DNA of 64,000 nucleotides from an uncultured Bacillota bacterium (GTDB lineage: Bacteria; Bacillota; Clostridia; Christensenellales; UBA1242): assembly GCA_949292985.1 (NCBI GenBank), contig CASFBF010000011.1, positions 145,649-209,648 on the forward strand, in the 5' to 3' direction. Position numbers and translations under genes: made by a program. The notes under the pieces are model-generated. The model did no database searches and had not been told where the DNA came from. It saw only the letters and a program-made list of their open reading frames with translations. Below are positions 18,194-26,992 of this stretch, piece after piece. The number at the start of each line of letters is the position of its first letter. The first letter of the stretch is position 1.

Positions 18194-18841
18194 ATGGAAA
18201 AAGAAGAAAAACTTCAATCCAAAATTAAAAGAAAAATTATTGTAATTGTGATGAGTATGCTTTTATGTATGCTTTTAATTGGCGTTTCCGTATGGGCGGC
18301 TGTTTCACAAACACTAACCTCACCTAGTACAATTTTAATAACATCAGATGGACAAGCAAAAATTGGTATTACTGCAAGTTATGCCTTTGGTGCAAAAGAC
18401 GAAACTCTTTTCTCTGCTATTGGTGATCAATCTACAACGGTAACCGGCCTATCCTATACTGAGATAATCGAAAAAACTGCTGAACAAAATTCACAAACAG
18501 CAGACGGACCAGACATCGTTTTCTCAGCAACAGATAGTTATACATACACAGCTTACAAGGTTGAATTTGTAAATACTGATGCATCTGCAGTAACTTATGA
18601 AATTAAATTCACAGATAACGACGGCGATTACACCTTTAATAATCAGATAACACTTTATTCAGCAGCAGGAACAGATTCATTCACTTTTGCTGATGACCAA
18701 ACTGCGATGAGTGGAAGAATTGAAGAAAGAGCATCTCTTACAGTTTATGTAATCGTTGCATTAAACACAGAAATAACCGAACTTGAACCTGCAACACTTG
18801 AAAACTTTAATTTAGTTGTAACTGCAACAGTTGCAGCCTAA
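18194..18841 (+). CDS. TasA/CalY-like secreted protein A
   Basis: A 215-residue protein. A basic N-terminus and hydrophobic segment (residues 12-33) end GVSVWAAVSQTLTSP, closely matching the TasA signal end (GGTWAAF), so cleavage by the SipW-type peptidase encoded at 19554 is likely. The mature chain is acidic, Thr/Ala/Asp-rich and predicted all-beta, with the Tyr-rich strand DSYTYTAYKVEFVNT shared with its two paralogues and no cysteine in the mature part. ATG 18194 has an AGGAGG site. It is followed 19 bases later by a paralogue, and the pair probably forms the major and minor subunits of a surface fibre. Function is inferred from family and context. Confidence 0.78.
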   Translation: MEKEEKLQSKIKRKIIVIVMSMLLCMLLIGVSVWAAVSQTLTSPSTILITSDGQAKIGITASYAFGAKDETLFSAIGDQSTTVTGLSYTEIIEKTAEQNSQTADGPDIVFSATDSYTYTAYKVEFVNTDASAVTYEIKFTDNDGDYTFNNQITLYSAAGTDSFTFADDQTAMSGRIEERASLTVYVIVALNTEITELEPATLENFNLVVTATVAA

Positions 18842-18860
18842 ATAAAAAAGGAGAAAAATT

Positions 18861-19478
18861 ATGGAAAAAACAAAAACTTCTCTCAAAAGAAAACTTTTAA
18901 TCACACTTTTTAGTGCGCTTATTTGTGTGTTGGTTATTGGCGTTTCAGTTTATGCTGCACTGACACAAACAGTAACTTTAAATAACAACATTACAATCAC
19001 AACTTCTGGACAAACAAAAGTTCAAGTTGTAGTATCCGAAGGATCTAACACTGCAAGCACAGGGATCACCGAAAAACCTGCTTCTGAACCATTATGGAGC
19101 GAAGTAACAACAAAGGCTGCAAATGAAGATACTGGTTCAGGTTCATTAACACCAATCGATTTCTCTGTAAGTGATGGGATAAATTACTATGCTTACAAAA
19201 TTGAATTTACAAACGAAGGAACTGAAACTTCATATGCCCATATTACAGCTGATGCAATTGATAACACACAACTTACAATTTACACAGGCGAAACTTGGGA
19301 TTCCCTTTCTGCAATCGGCAATAAGACAGCAATAGATGCAGATGTAACCCTTGCAGCAACAGATGGCACTGGCTCTTATTATATTGTAGTTGCATCAAAT
19401 GTTGATTTGGCAGAATTAGACAAGATGGACCAAACTCCATTCAATGTTACAATAACAATCGATCAATCAAATTCTTAA
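18861..19478 (+). CDS. TasA/CalY-like secreted protein B
   Basis: A 205-residue paralogue of the preceding gene. The signal segment ends GVSVYAALTQTVTLN. The mature part shares the layout 'ITITTSGQTKVQVVV ... NYYAYKIEFTNEGTETSY ... SYYIVVASNVDLAELD'. ATG 18861 has AAGGAG. A strong terminator follows at 19491, so the two subunit genes form their own unit, separate from the peptidase gene. The three paralogues in this locus are divergent outside the signal and the Tyr-rich strand. Confidence 0.78.
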   Translation: MEKTKTSLKRKLLITLFSALICVLVIGVSVYAALTQTVTLNNNITITTSGQTKVQVVVSEGSNTASTGITEKPASEPLWSEVTTKAANEDTGSGSLTPIDFSVSDGINYYAYKIEFTNEGTETSYAHITADAIDNTQLTIYTGETWDSLSAIGNKTAIDADVTLAATDGTGSYYIVVASNVDLAELDKMDQTPFNVTITIDQSNS

Positions 19479-19490
19479 AATAATTAAAAT

Positions 19491-19517
19491 AAAAAATGGC
19501 TTAACGCCATTTTTTTA
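19491..19517 (+). terminator. terminator of the TasA-like gene pair
   Basis: AAAAAATGGC (19491-19500) pairs with GCCATTTTTT (19506-19515) around loop TTAAC, followed by more T residues. Confidence 0.85.
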
Positions 19518-19518
19518 T

Positions 19519-19547
19519 TTGTAAAAAATAAAAAAAAATGCTAAAAT
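19519..19547 (+). promoter_or_regulatory. promoter abutting the signal peptidase gene
   Basis: TTGTAA (19519-19524), 17 bases, TAAAAT (19542-19547), six bases, ATG 19554. The -35 overlaps the T tract of the preceding terminator. No ribosome site is present. Confidence 0.6.
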
Positions 19548-19553
19548 AAAATC

Positions 19554-20396
19554 ATGGAAAATCAACCAAAAGACAATGAAATAATTTTGCAAAACGAAGC
19601 CCCAAAAAAAGAAAAGAAAAAAATGACGCCAAAACAAATTGTTTATCTAGTTTTGGATGTTATTTTGTTTCCTATTCTAATTTTTGCAACATTTTTTTCA
19701 TTATCTTTAATTATAACACGAGCAACCAAAGGTGTTCCTTCCGTTTTTGGATACTCTATGGTTATAATCTCTTCTGGCAGTATGAAAGATGCTGGTTTTG
19801 AAGTTGGGACAAAAACTTTTATTAAATCGCAACCTATTGACAATTACGAAGTTGGAGATTATATTGCTTTTTATGATTATGTCGACCCTAACTGTCAAAC
19901 GCCTCCAACTATTGCCAATGGCATAACCCCAACTTATAACCCAAGCCATAACCGAATCGTGTTCCACGAAATAATTGAAATCATCACAGATGCTAATGGA
20001 AATCTTTGGTTTAGAACAAAAGGAACCAACAACGATGCCGCTGACAGAAATCTTATTTATCAAAACTATGTCATCGGCGAATATGTAGAAGATGGCAATA
20101 TCATAACGGGGTTGTTTGGTTTTCTCACTTCAACAGTTGGCATTCTTGTTCTTATAGCCCTTCCGTGCACAATAATCTTATTTAGAGATTGCTACGAACT
20201 CATCAATTTGGCTTTCATTTATAATGACAAGCGTAAGTTTGAAAAACAACAAGCAAAAATGGAGAATAAATTGCTTAAAGAAGCAGAAGAAATGCAAACC
20301 CAATTAAACACTAACCAAGATAATGCTTCTAATAACATTTTAAACAATAAAAAAATCACAAAAAAAGATAAAACAAACAATAAGGAGAAACAATGA
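19554..20396 (+). CDS. sipW: SipW-type (ER-type) signal peptidase I
   Basis: A 280-residue membrane protease that removes signal peptides outside the membrane. A charged cytoplasmic N-terminus (1-28) leads to a transmembrane helix (about 29-55). The catalytic Ser lies in IISSGSMKDAGFEVG (S76, before Met), followed by NYEVGDYIAFYDY and the SHNRIVFHEI segment. There the catalytic His of the Ser-His (ER/SipW) class would be H132 or H138; the bacterial LepB catalytic Lys motif is absent. GTNNDAADRN matches the conserved 'GDNN' box. A second membrane helix (about 188-212) precedes a Lys/Gln-rich cytoplasmic tail. Standing beside three TasA/CalY-like proteins, it is the obvious processing enzyme for them. 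Its stop overlaps the metG start by four bases, tying its transcription to metG. Confidence 0.85.
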   Translation: MENQPKDNEIILQNEAPKKEKKKMTPKQIVYLVLDVILFPILIFATFFSLSLIITRATKGVPSVFGYSMVIISSGSMKDAGFEVGTKTFIKSQPIDNYEVGDYIAFYDYVDPNCQTPPTIANGITPTYNPSHNRIVFHEIIEIITDANGNLWFRTKGTNNDAADRNLIYQNYVIGEYVEDGNIITGLFGFLTSTVGILVLIALPCTIILFRDCYELINLAFIYNDKRKFEKQQAKMENKLLKEAEEMQTQLNTNQDNASNNILNNKKITKKDKTNNKEKQ

Positions 20397-21973
20397 ACAA
20401 CAAAAAATTTTATATAACCACCCCTATTTACTACCCTAGCAACAAATTAACACTTGGCAACTGCTACACAACAGTATTATGTGATAGTATAGCAAGATAT
20501 CATAGAGCATTGGGCTATGATGTATTCTTTTTAACTGGAACAGATGAACATGGGCAAAAAATTGCAAAAATAGCAAACGCAAAAAACATGAAAGAAATTG
20601 ATTACTTAAATGAAATAGTTGCTGACACAAAGAATTTGTGGAATTTATTAAATATTTCATATGATAAATTTATTAGAACAACTGATGAAGAACATGCTTC
20701 AATTGTTACAAAAATTTTTAACAAACTTTATGAAAACGGCGATATTTATAAATCAACTTATAAAGGCAAATATTGCGTGCCTTGTGAATCTTTTTGGAGT
20801 GAAGAACAACTTGTGAACGGCAAATGCCCTGATTGCGGAAGAGATGTTATTGACGCTGACGAAGAATGTTATTTCTTCAAACTTTCAAAATATGAAGATA
20901 GGTTAAAAAAACTTTATGAAGACGGCAGAAATTTTCTTCTTCCAGAAAGTCGTGCAAATGAAATGATAAACAACTTTTTTAGCAAAGGCTTAAAAGATTT
21001 GTGCGTTTCAAGAAAAACTGTTAAATGGGGAATTCCTGTGGAATTTGATAAAGAACAAACCATTTATGTTTGGGTTGACGCACTTTCCAACTATATCTCC
21101 GCATTGGGTTATCTTTCAGATGACGACAGTTTATTCAAAAAGTTTTGGCCAGCCGATGTTCATGTTGTAGGTAAAGAAATTGTTCGTTTCCATTCAATAA
21201 TTTGGCCAGCAATATTGATGTCGCTTGGTCTTCCCCTTCCAAAACTTATTTTTGGTCATGGATGGTTAATTTTTAATGGTGGCAAATTAAGTAAAAGTAA
21301 AGAAAATGAAAAGAAGGAAGTAATCGACCCAAGAATTTTAAGCGCAAGATATACTTCTGATGCAGTTAGAAATTTCCTTATTGGTGAAATTTCGTTTGGA
21401 CAAGATGGGCCATATTCACAAGAGTTATTTTTAAACTCATTTAATGGAATTTTGGCGAACAAAGTTGGAAACATTTCTTCAAGACTTATTGGCATGATTT
21501 CTAAGTATAGCGATGGTGTTATAAGTTCCGATATAAAAACACTGCCAGAAGATGAAATATTCATAAACAAGATTAAAGAACTAAAACAAGATAGTATTGA
21601 AAAAATTAAGCAATTAAAGCCAACATTAAGTTATAAATCCGCTTTAAAAATTATTGATGAATGCAATCTTTACATCGACAGCAATAAACCTTGGGAAATA
21701 GTTAAACAAGAAAATGGCAATATAAGAGTAAACACAATTTTATATTTTGCTTGCCAAGCAATGTTGGAAGCATACTCAATACTTGATGCTTTCTTACCTG
21801 AAAATATTTGCAAAGTTTTGAAAATCTTTAACATTGAAAATGTTAAAATAGATGAAAACGCTTGCTGTAATTTTAATATAGGCGGAATTAAAGTTGAAAA
21901 AATTCAACCACTTTTTGCAAGACTTGATATTAACAAAGAAATTCAAGAACTTGATGAAATTGCAAACAATTAA
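20393..21973 (+). CDS. metG: methionyl-tRNA synthetase
   Basis: Charges tRNA-Met; 526 residues, lacking the C-terminal EMAP-type tRNA-binding domain found in about 650-residue homologues. Signatures are FYITTPIYYPS, FLTGTDEHGQKI, a zinc knuckle CVPCESFW...CPDCG, WVDALSNYISALGY, and the KMSKS loop as KLSKSKENEKKEVIDP. The HIGH motif reads TLGN (KLTLGNCY): the second His as Asn is common in this family, but the first as Thr is unusual. Since everything else is intact and no other copy is visible, it is probably active. It is co-transcribed with the signal peptidase gene (ATGA overlap) and closed by a terminator at 21975. I saw no T-box leader. Confidence 0.95.
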   Translation: MNNKKFYITTPIYYPSNKLTLGNCYTTVLCDSIARYHRALGYDVFFLTGTDEHGQKIAKIANAKNMKEIDYLNEIVADTKNLWNLLNISYDKFIRTTDEEHASIVTKIFNKLYENGDIYKSTYKGKYCVPCESFWSEEQLVNGKCPDCGRDVIDADEECYFFKLSKYEDRLKKLYEDGRNFLLPESRANEMINNFFSKGLKDLCVSRKTVKWGIPVEFDKEQTIYVWVDALSNYISALGYLSDDDSLFKKFWPADVHVVGKEIVRFHSIIWPAILMSLGLPLPKLIFGHGWLIFNGGKLSKSKENEKKEVIDPRILSARYTSDAVRNFLIGEISFGQDGPYSQELFLNSFNGILANKVGNISSRLIGMISKYSDGVISSDIKTLPEDEIFINKIKELKQDSIEKIKQLKPTLSYKSALKIIDECNLYIDSNKPWEIVKQENGNIRVNTILYFACQAMLEAYSILDAFLPENICKVLKIFNIENVKIDENACCNFNIGGIKVEKIQPLFARLDINKEIQELDEIANN

Positions 21974-21974
21974 A

Positions 21975-22000
21975 AAAACTCGGGTTATCCCGAGTTTTAT
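21975..22000 (+). terminator. bidirectional terminator between metG and trpS
   Basis: AAAACTCGGG (21975-21984) pairs with CCCGAGTTTT (21989-21998), loop TTAT. The gene on each side ends within a few bases. Confidence 0.85.
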
Positions 22001-22002
22001 TT

Positions 22003-22989
22003 TTAAACACCAATTGCTTTTCGCACTTTGCTTAAAGTCTTTTTCGCAATCATTCTGGCCTTTATTGCACCGTCTGCAAGAATTTTATCAACCTCATCTC
22101 TATGTGTTTGGTAATAGAAATATTTTTCACGCATAGGTTTTAAAAATTCATTGGCAACTTCAAATAATTGTTTTTTCGCCTCGCCCCAACCAAGGCCTTC
22201 TTGCAGTTTTTTTGCAAATTCTTTTGATTTTTCTTCACCAGCAAAAAGTGAATATAACTTAAATAATGCACAATCTGTGTCTTTTGGTTCGCCTGGCATG
22301 CGACTATCTGTAACTATCTTGTTTATCGATTTTCTAAGTTGCTCCTCAGTTGTAAACAGCCCAATGATATTGCCATAACTTTTACTCATTTTTCTTCCGT
22401 CCAATCCAACAAGTGTTGCAGTTTCTTTTTGAATAATGTCCTCTGGCTCTTTCAGTGTTTCTCCATATTTTTTATTAAAATAATTGGCAATATCTCTTGC
22501 AATTTCAACATGTTGCTTTTGATCCAACCCCACTGGAACATAATCAGTGTCAAACAAAAGTATATCTGCCGCCATTAAAATTGGATAGTTATAAAGCCCC
22601 ATGTTCACGCCCGCATCTCTATCAACATTTGCCATTTCGTTTTTTTCAACACAGGCTTTATAAGCATGCGCCCTATTCATCAAGCCTTTTGGCGTAACAT
22701 TACACAAAATCCAATTCAATTCAAAAGTTTCTGGAATATCAGATTGTTTATAAAAAACAACTTTGTTTGGGTCAACACCACACGCAAGCCATGTGCAAGC
22801 AATATCATATGTATAGTCTTGCATCTCTTGTTTATTGTTTAATGTCGTTAAGGCATGATAATCTGCTATAAAATAAAAACATTCAGTATCCTGCTGTTTA
22901 GTCAACTCTATTGCTGGTTTTATAGCACCAAAATAATTGCCCACATGGGCATATCCTGTTGGTTTTACTCCTGTTAAAATTCTTTTCAT
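22003..22989 (-). CDS. trpS: tryptophanyl-tRNA synthetase
   Basis: Charges tRNA-Trp; 328 residues, the normal bacterial length. It has the class Ic signatures TGVKPTGYAHVGNYFGA (HIGH equivalent), a central PILMAADILLFDTDYVPVGLDQKQHVE segment, and KMSKS in DGRKMSKSYGN. The start is ATG 22989, with AAGG upstream; a longer frame to 23019 is not conserved. It has its own promoter and no T-box element. It converges on metG across a shared terminator. Confidence 0.96.
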   Translation of the reverse strand: MKRILTGVKPTGYAHVGNYFGAIKPAIELTKQQDTECFYFIADYHALTTLNNKQEMQDYTYDIACTWLACGVDPNKVVFYKQSDIPETFELNWILCNVTPKGLMNRAHAYKACVEKNEMANVDRDAGVNMGLYNYPILMAADILLFDTDYVPVGLDQKQHVEIARDIANYFNKKYGETLKEPEDIIQKETATLVGLDGRKMSKSYGNIIGLFTTEEQLRKSINKIVTDSRMPGEPKDTDCALFKLYSLFAGEEKSKEFAKKLQEGLGWGEAKKQLFEVANEFLKPMREKYFYYQTHRDEVDKILADGAIKARMIAKKTLSKVRKAIGV

Positions 22990-23009
22990 AACTACCTTCT
23001 TGATAGAAG

Positions 23010-23038
23010 ATTGTATCATTATTTTAAAGAAAATGCAA
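23010..23038 (-). promoter_or_regulatory. trpS promoter
   Basis: On the minus strand, TTGCAT (23038-23033), 17 bases, TACAAT (23015-23010), about 20 bases before ATG 22989. Confidence 0.65.
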
Positions 23039-23119
23039 ATATTTTATATAATTCTAAGCTAATTATTAAAACACATTATGATTTTTTTTAATAAAAAATA
23101 AGAATTTTATAAAAACATC

Positions 23120-23791
23120 TTAATATTTAATGCCTAAATTGGTATATTTATCTTCTTGATCGAAAGCCATTTCAACTTGAACGCCAAACTTTTTTATATA
23201 ACTTTGTTTTGGCGGTAAATAATTTAAAAAATCATTATAATAAAGGCATTCATAATTTGGATAAGTTATAATGCCTTTTATTGTCATAAGTTGATGGGCT
23301 GAGCCCTCTGCAACAATATAATGATATAAATTAAATTCTCTATCTGGCTCCACATTTACCAAACCTTTAAAAACCTTATCTTCATGCGTAAATATAATCA
23401 TGGGCTTACCTTCATTTTCTAGCAACCTGCATACATCATCAGTTACCCATTTTGATTGTGCGATTTGTTTTTCAAAAGCCTGTTTTTTTATACTTTGCAT
23501 TTGAAGATAAAATTTTTCGCAAAACCCTGAAAATTTTTTAATTTGATTGTTAGGCAAAAATTCAAAAACTGACGCACCTATATCTTCTGCAAATTTTTTA
23601 TAAGAAATAAGTTTACCGGTTAAATAAAAATCATAATCTTTTTGAGCATACAAATATTTAAAAAACAGCAACAGTTTGTCAAGGTCAGACTCAGAAACAA
23701 ATTGTGAATTATTTGACAAAAAACATTTAAACTTGTTTGCTCCCGCTTTATCCAAAAATGCACAAATTTTTTCAAGAGTTTTTTCTTGCAA
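23120..23791 (-). CDS. unknown cytoplasmic protein
   Basis: About 223 residues, no signal peptide or membrane segment and no domain I recognise. The N-terminal half is helical and Lys-rich. The C-terminal half is mixed and aromatic (HYIVAEGSAHQLMTIKGIITYPNYECLYYNDFLNYLPP). The start is uncertain: a TTG at 23791 lies nine bases after GGAGG and is preferred, with GTG 23797 and an ATG at 23827 as alternatives. It stands alone between trpS and the mechanosensitive channel gene, transcribed away from the latter. Confidence 0.65.
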   Translation of the reverse strand: MQEKTLEKICAFLDKAGANKFKCFLSNNSQFVSESDLDKLLLFFKYLYAQKDYDFYLTGKLISYKKFAEDIGASVFEFLPNNQIKKFSGFCEKFYLQMQSIKKQAFEKQIAQSKWVTDDVCRLLENEGKPMIIFTHEDKVFKGLVNVEPDREFNLYHYIVAEGSAHQLMTIKGIITYPNYECLYYNDFLNYLPPKQSYIKKFGVQVEMAFDQEDKYTNLGIKY

Positions 23792-23895
23792 AATCACTCC
23801 CCTCCAACAATTTAGATTTAAACACAAAACTTTCTATTGAAATTTATATGCTTAAATAAAATTTAATGCTAATCTAAAATTGTTACAAAAATATT

Positions 23896-23923
23896 TTGTA
23901 TTTGATAAACTTTTAGTTATAAT
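23896..23923 (+). promoter_or_regulatory. promoter abutting the MscS-type gene
   Basis: TTGTAT (23896-23901), 16 bases, TATAAT (23918-23923), six bases, ATG 23930. No ribosome-binding site. Confidence 0.65.
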
Positions 23924-23929
23924 ATTGTT

Positions 23930-25033
23930 ATGGATTGGAACGCAATTTGGCAAGACATTAAAGATTTTTTTACAGGTAATGGTTGGGCAATATTAGGGTT
24001 TTTTGTAACGCTGATTGTTGGTTTTATTATAGTAAAACTTCTTATCAAACTTTGTCGTAAACTTTTATCTAAAACAAAACTTGAACGCATAGCACAAAAA
24101 TTTATAATAAGTATAATTAAAGTTGCACTTTATTTAATATGGATTTTAATACTTCTTTCGGAACTTGGTATTTCAATTACAGGCATTGTCGCCGCACTAT
24201 CTGCTGCTATTTTGGCAATAGGTTTAGCACTTCAAGATAGTTTATCAAATTTGGCAAATGGGATTATTATTGTTTCTGGTAAATTTTTTAAAGAAGGCGA
24301 TTACATAAACATCAATGGCGTTGAAGGAACTGTGCGAAATATAAATTTGCTTTCTACCACTATTTTAACAGTTGACAATAAAGCAATAACTATTCCAAAT
24401 TCTCAGATTGTTAATAACCCAATGACAAATTACAACAGAGAAAAATTAAGACGAGTAGATTTAAGTTTTGATGTTGCATACGAAACTGATATTGAAAAAG
24501 CAAAGTCAATAATTTTGAAAGTTGTAGAAAGTGATGGCAGAATTTATTTAGAACCGAAACCTTTTGTTGCATTGAAAGCTTTAAACGAAAGTTCTATAAA
24601 AATTGTTGTTCAAGTGTGGGCAGATGGTGAAGATTACTGGGATGTTTATTACTATTTGGTTGATAAAATATTTAATGAATTGAAGAAAAATAAAATATCA
24701 ATTCCGTTTAACCAAGTGGAAGTTAGACTAAGAAACGACAAAGTAAAAATTCCATTTAATACTGCTCCTTTACCAAAAAGAGTTGAAAAAGTTAGAGAGC
24801 CTGAGAAGAAACCTAATCTGTTTGAAAAAAGTATTGAAAGTTTAAAACATCACAAAAAAAATGAAAAAAAAGCAGAAAAACAATTAAAAAAACTTGAAAA
24901 AGAAAACAAAAAATTAGAAAAAGAAAAATTAAACAAAACAAAAAAAGTTGATAAAATCACAGACGAAAATAATAAAGAAAAAGAAAAACCTACTTCAAAA
25001 CAATCGAAGAAGCCAAAGGAGAACAAAAAATGA
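23930..25033 (+). CDS. MscS-family small-conductance mechanosensitive channel
   Basis: A membrane channel that releases solutes on osmotic downshock; 367 residues. Three N-terminal hydrophobic helices are followed by the pore-lining TM3 and conserved loop (AAILAIGLALQDSLSNLANG), the beta domain (FFKEGDYININGVEGTVRNI and TIPNSQIVNNPMTNY) and the C-terminal alpha/beta domain. The last 90 residues are an extreme Lys/Glu tail (repeated K-K-x-E-K), beyond the usual 280-residue channel; it is probably a cytoplasmic coil or disordered tether. It overlaps the DegV gene by four bases. It is probably translated from a leaderless mRNA. Confidence 0.92.
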   Translation: MDWNAIWQDIKDFFTGNGWAILGFFVTLIVGFIIVKLLIKLCRKLLSKTKLERIAQKFIISIIKVALYLIWILILLSELGISITGIVAALSAAILAIGLALQDSLSNLANGIIIVSGKFFKEGDYININGVEGTVRNINLLSTTILTVDNKAITIPNSQIVNNPMTNYNREKLRRVDLSFDVAYETDIEKAKSIILKVVESDGRIYLEPKPFVALKALNESSIKIVVQVWADGEDYWDVYYYLVDKIFNELKKNKISIPFNQVEVRLRNDKVKIPFNTAPLPKRVEKVREPEKKPNLFEKSIESLKHHKKNEKKAEKQLKKLEKENKKLEKEKLNKTKKVDKITDENNKEKEKPTSKQSKKPKENKK

Positions 25034-25866
25034 AATATAAAATCATAGCAGATGCATCATGTGATATTCCACAAGAATTTGTGGATAAATACGGAATAAT
25101 ATTAGCGCCTATTGAAGTTAGGTTTGGTGAAGAAACATACCCACAAGGCTTGGAAACCGAAACATTTTATAAAAAAATTTATGAAACGGGTCTAATCCCT
25201 AAAACATCTATGCCAAATCAATTTTTATTCGAAGAGTTGCTCTCCCCTTATGTAAACAAGCCAGACTATCATGTTATTGCAATAACAATTTCAAGCGAAA
25301 TGACTGCCACAATCCACCAAGTTGAAGGTGCTGTTCAAGCGCTTAAAATGCAAAACATCACCTATCGTCAATCAGGCGTTACAACTTGGGCACAAGGAGC
25401 AATAATTATTGAACTTTGCAAATTTATTGAACAAGACCAAAACCTTGAACATGTGGTTAAAAAACTTGACGAACTTATAAGCAAAGTAAAACTTGCGGCA
25501 GTTATTGGAGATTTAAAATATCTTAGAGCAAGTGGCAGGTTGTCGGCAACAAGCCAAGTTATGGGAAGTATGTTAAACATAAAACCGATTGTAACACTTA
25601 ACGGCGGAAAAGTTAACAACGAAGCAAAAATTATGGGCGAAAACAAAGCCAATATGTACTTAATAAACAAAGCAAAAAATCGTGATACCAACTACCCTGT
25701 TTATTTTGGTCATTCAGACTGTAAAGATATAATCAATAAATTTGTTGAAAAATACTCTCCAATTTTAGGAATTGAACCAACAAATCAAATTATTTGTGAT
25801 ATTGGTTGTGTTGTTGGTTCGCATGTCGGACCAAAATGCTATGGACTTGTTTGGTTTGAAAAATAA
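25030..25866 (+). CDS. DegV family fatty-acid-binding protein
   Basis: A 278-residue DegV protein. The N-terminal domain begins KYKIIADASCDIPQEF, with the Ser/Thr-rich lipid-headgroup loop TSMPNQFLFEEL. The C-terminal domain has LKYLRASGRLSATSQVMGSMLNIKPIVTLNGGKV. DegV/FakB proteins hold a fatty acid for phosphorylation by the FakA kinase; no fakA gene is visible here. Its ATG overlaps the MscS-type stop (ATGA), and GGAG lies just upstream within that gene. A terminator follows. Confidence 0.93.
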   Translation: MKYKIIADASCDIPQEFVDKYGIILAPIEVRFGEETYPQGLETETFYKKIYETGLIPKTSMPNQFLFEELLSPYVNKPDYHVIAITISSEMTATIHQVEGAVQALKMQNITYRQSGVTTWAQGAIIIELCKFIEQDQNLEHVVKKLDELISKVKLAAVIGDLKYLRASGRLSATSQVMGSMLNIKPIVTLNGGKVNNEAKIMGENKANMYLINKAKNRDTNYPVYFGHSDCKDIINKFVEKYSPILGIEPTNQIICDIGCVVGSHVGPKCYGLVWFEK

Positions 25867-25890
25867 AGGACTTTTGAAAGTCCTTTTTTT
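25865..25890 (+). terminator. terminator after the DegV gene
   Basis: AAAGGACT (25865-25872) pairs with AGTCCTTT (25879-25886), followed by a T run. Confidence 0.85.
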
Positions 25891-25936
25891 ATGCCATTTC
25901 TCTTTAATTTAATTAAAATTAAACTTTAATAGTTTT

Positions 25937-26158
25937 TCATCGTCTGTTTGGTATAAATCCAAGTGGTCTAACACGGTCGCTGTAAAATTCAACCATAAAT
26001 TTAAGTTGCCCATCCTCTTTCCTGTATCTAACTTTTACAGGCGAAGTCAACATTACAAAGTTTTTAACAGCATTTTGTATTTCATTTTGCAAAAGTTTTA
26101 ACATTTCTTCCCCAACATATTGCACATCATTCATAATCAAATTTTCAAGTCTTTGCAT
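25937..26158 (-). CDS. minE: MinE-like cell division topological specificity factor
   Basis: A 73-residue protein directly downstream of minD, as usual for MinE. The pattern QRLENLIMNDVQYVGEEMLKLLQNEIQNAVKNFV... KVRYRKEDGQLKFMVEF matches the MinE order of a MinD-contacting N-terminal strand, a helix with 'LxxLxxEIxxVIxKYV', and a beta strand pair. It is shorter than typical MinE (about 85-90) and diverged. ATG 26158 is chosen over GTG 26164 because AAGGAAGG is correctly spaced for it; the ribosome site lies in the minD 3' end. Identification depends on context as much as on sequence. Confidence 0.7.
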   Translation of the reverse strand: MQRLENLIMNDVQYVGEEMLKLLQNEIQNAVKNFVMLTSPVKVRYRKEDGQLKFMVEFYSDRVRPLGFIPNRR

Positions 26159-26160
26159 TC

Positions 26161-26952
26161 TCACACCTTCCTTTTTATGTTACGGCGAATATATCCCATA
26201 AACCCACGATATTTCATTTCACAATCGTAAATTTTCTTTGTGCCGTTATGAATGTTTTCACATAGCAATGTAAAAGCACGTGTGGATTCCTGTGAATTTA
26301 AGTAACCACCCACCGAACAAGCACTGCTAATTGCATCATCTTCTGGAATAACACCATACAAAGGTATGTGCAATGCTCTTACCACATCTTCTACTCTAAG
26401 CATTTCACCGTTTGCAAGCAAATCTCCACGCATCCTATTTATAACCAATCCTTTACTAGAAAGATTATATTCATTTAAAAGACTTAAAACTTTGTTAGCG
26501 TCTCGAATACTCGAAAGATGCGGTGTTACTACAACGATGGCCTCATTGGCTGAAAATACTGCACGATGAAATCCTGCATCAACTCCTGCTGGACAATCTA
26601 TTAAAATGTAGTCGAAAGAAGAATCAAGCATATTTAAAACACTTTTAACATGCTCACCTAAAATATGTGTTTTCCCACTATAATGCGACGATGGTAATAA
26701 AAATAAATTAGGAAACCTAATGTCTTCAACAAGTGCCTGTTTTGCCCTACATCTGCCCATAATAACATCAGTAATGTCAAAAACAACCTGCTTTTCAAGC
26801 CCCATAACAACATCTAAATTATTTAAACCAATGTCCACATCAACAAGCACGGTTCTAAAACCTAGCGATGCCAAATTAACGCCCAAATTAGCGCAAACTG
26901 TGGTTTTACCAACGCCACCTTTACCACTTGTTAACACAATTTTTCTTGCCAT
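26161..26952 (-). CDS. minD: septum-site determining ATPase MinD
   Basis: A membrane-cycling ATPase that positions the division site; 263 residues. It has the deviant Walker A GKGGVGKTTVCANLG (residues 10-24), VDVDIGLNNLDVVMGLE, the switch region DYILIDCPAGVDAGFHRAV, and VVVTPHLSSIRDANKV. The C-terminal GYIRRNIKRKV is the expected amphipathic membrane-targeting helix. It is followed by the minE-like gene and lies downstream of the MreB-like and Ppx/GppA-like genes on the same strand, though a terminator stands between mreB and minD. Confidence 0.95.
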   Translation of the reverse strand: MARKIVLTSGKGGVGKTTVCANLGVNLASLGFRTVLVDVDIGLNNLDVVMGLEKQVVFDITDVIMGRCRAKQALVEDIRFPNLFLLPSSHYSGKTHILGEHVKSVLNMLDSSFDYILIDCPAGVDAGFHRAVFSANEAIVVVTPHLSSIRDANKVLSLLNEYNLSSKGLVINRMRGDLLANGEMLRVEDVVRALHIPLYGVIPEDDAISSACSVGGYLNSQESTRAFTLLCENIHNGTKKIYDCEMKYRGFMGYIRRNIKRKV

Positions 26953-26992
26953 AAATCTCCTTACAACAATAAAATTTTAACAATGGGCAATA

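Noticed and set aside
22990-23119. T-box leader for trpS (and for metG)
   Set aside because: No TGGNACC-type T-box core or long structured leader is present; trpS has a short leader and metG is coupled to the upstream gene.
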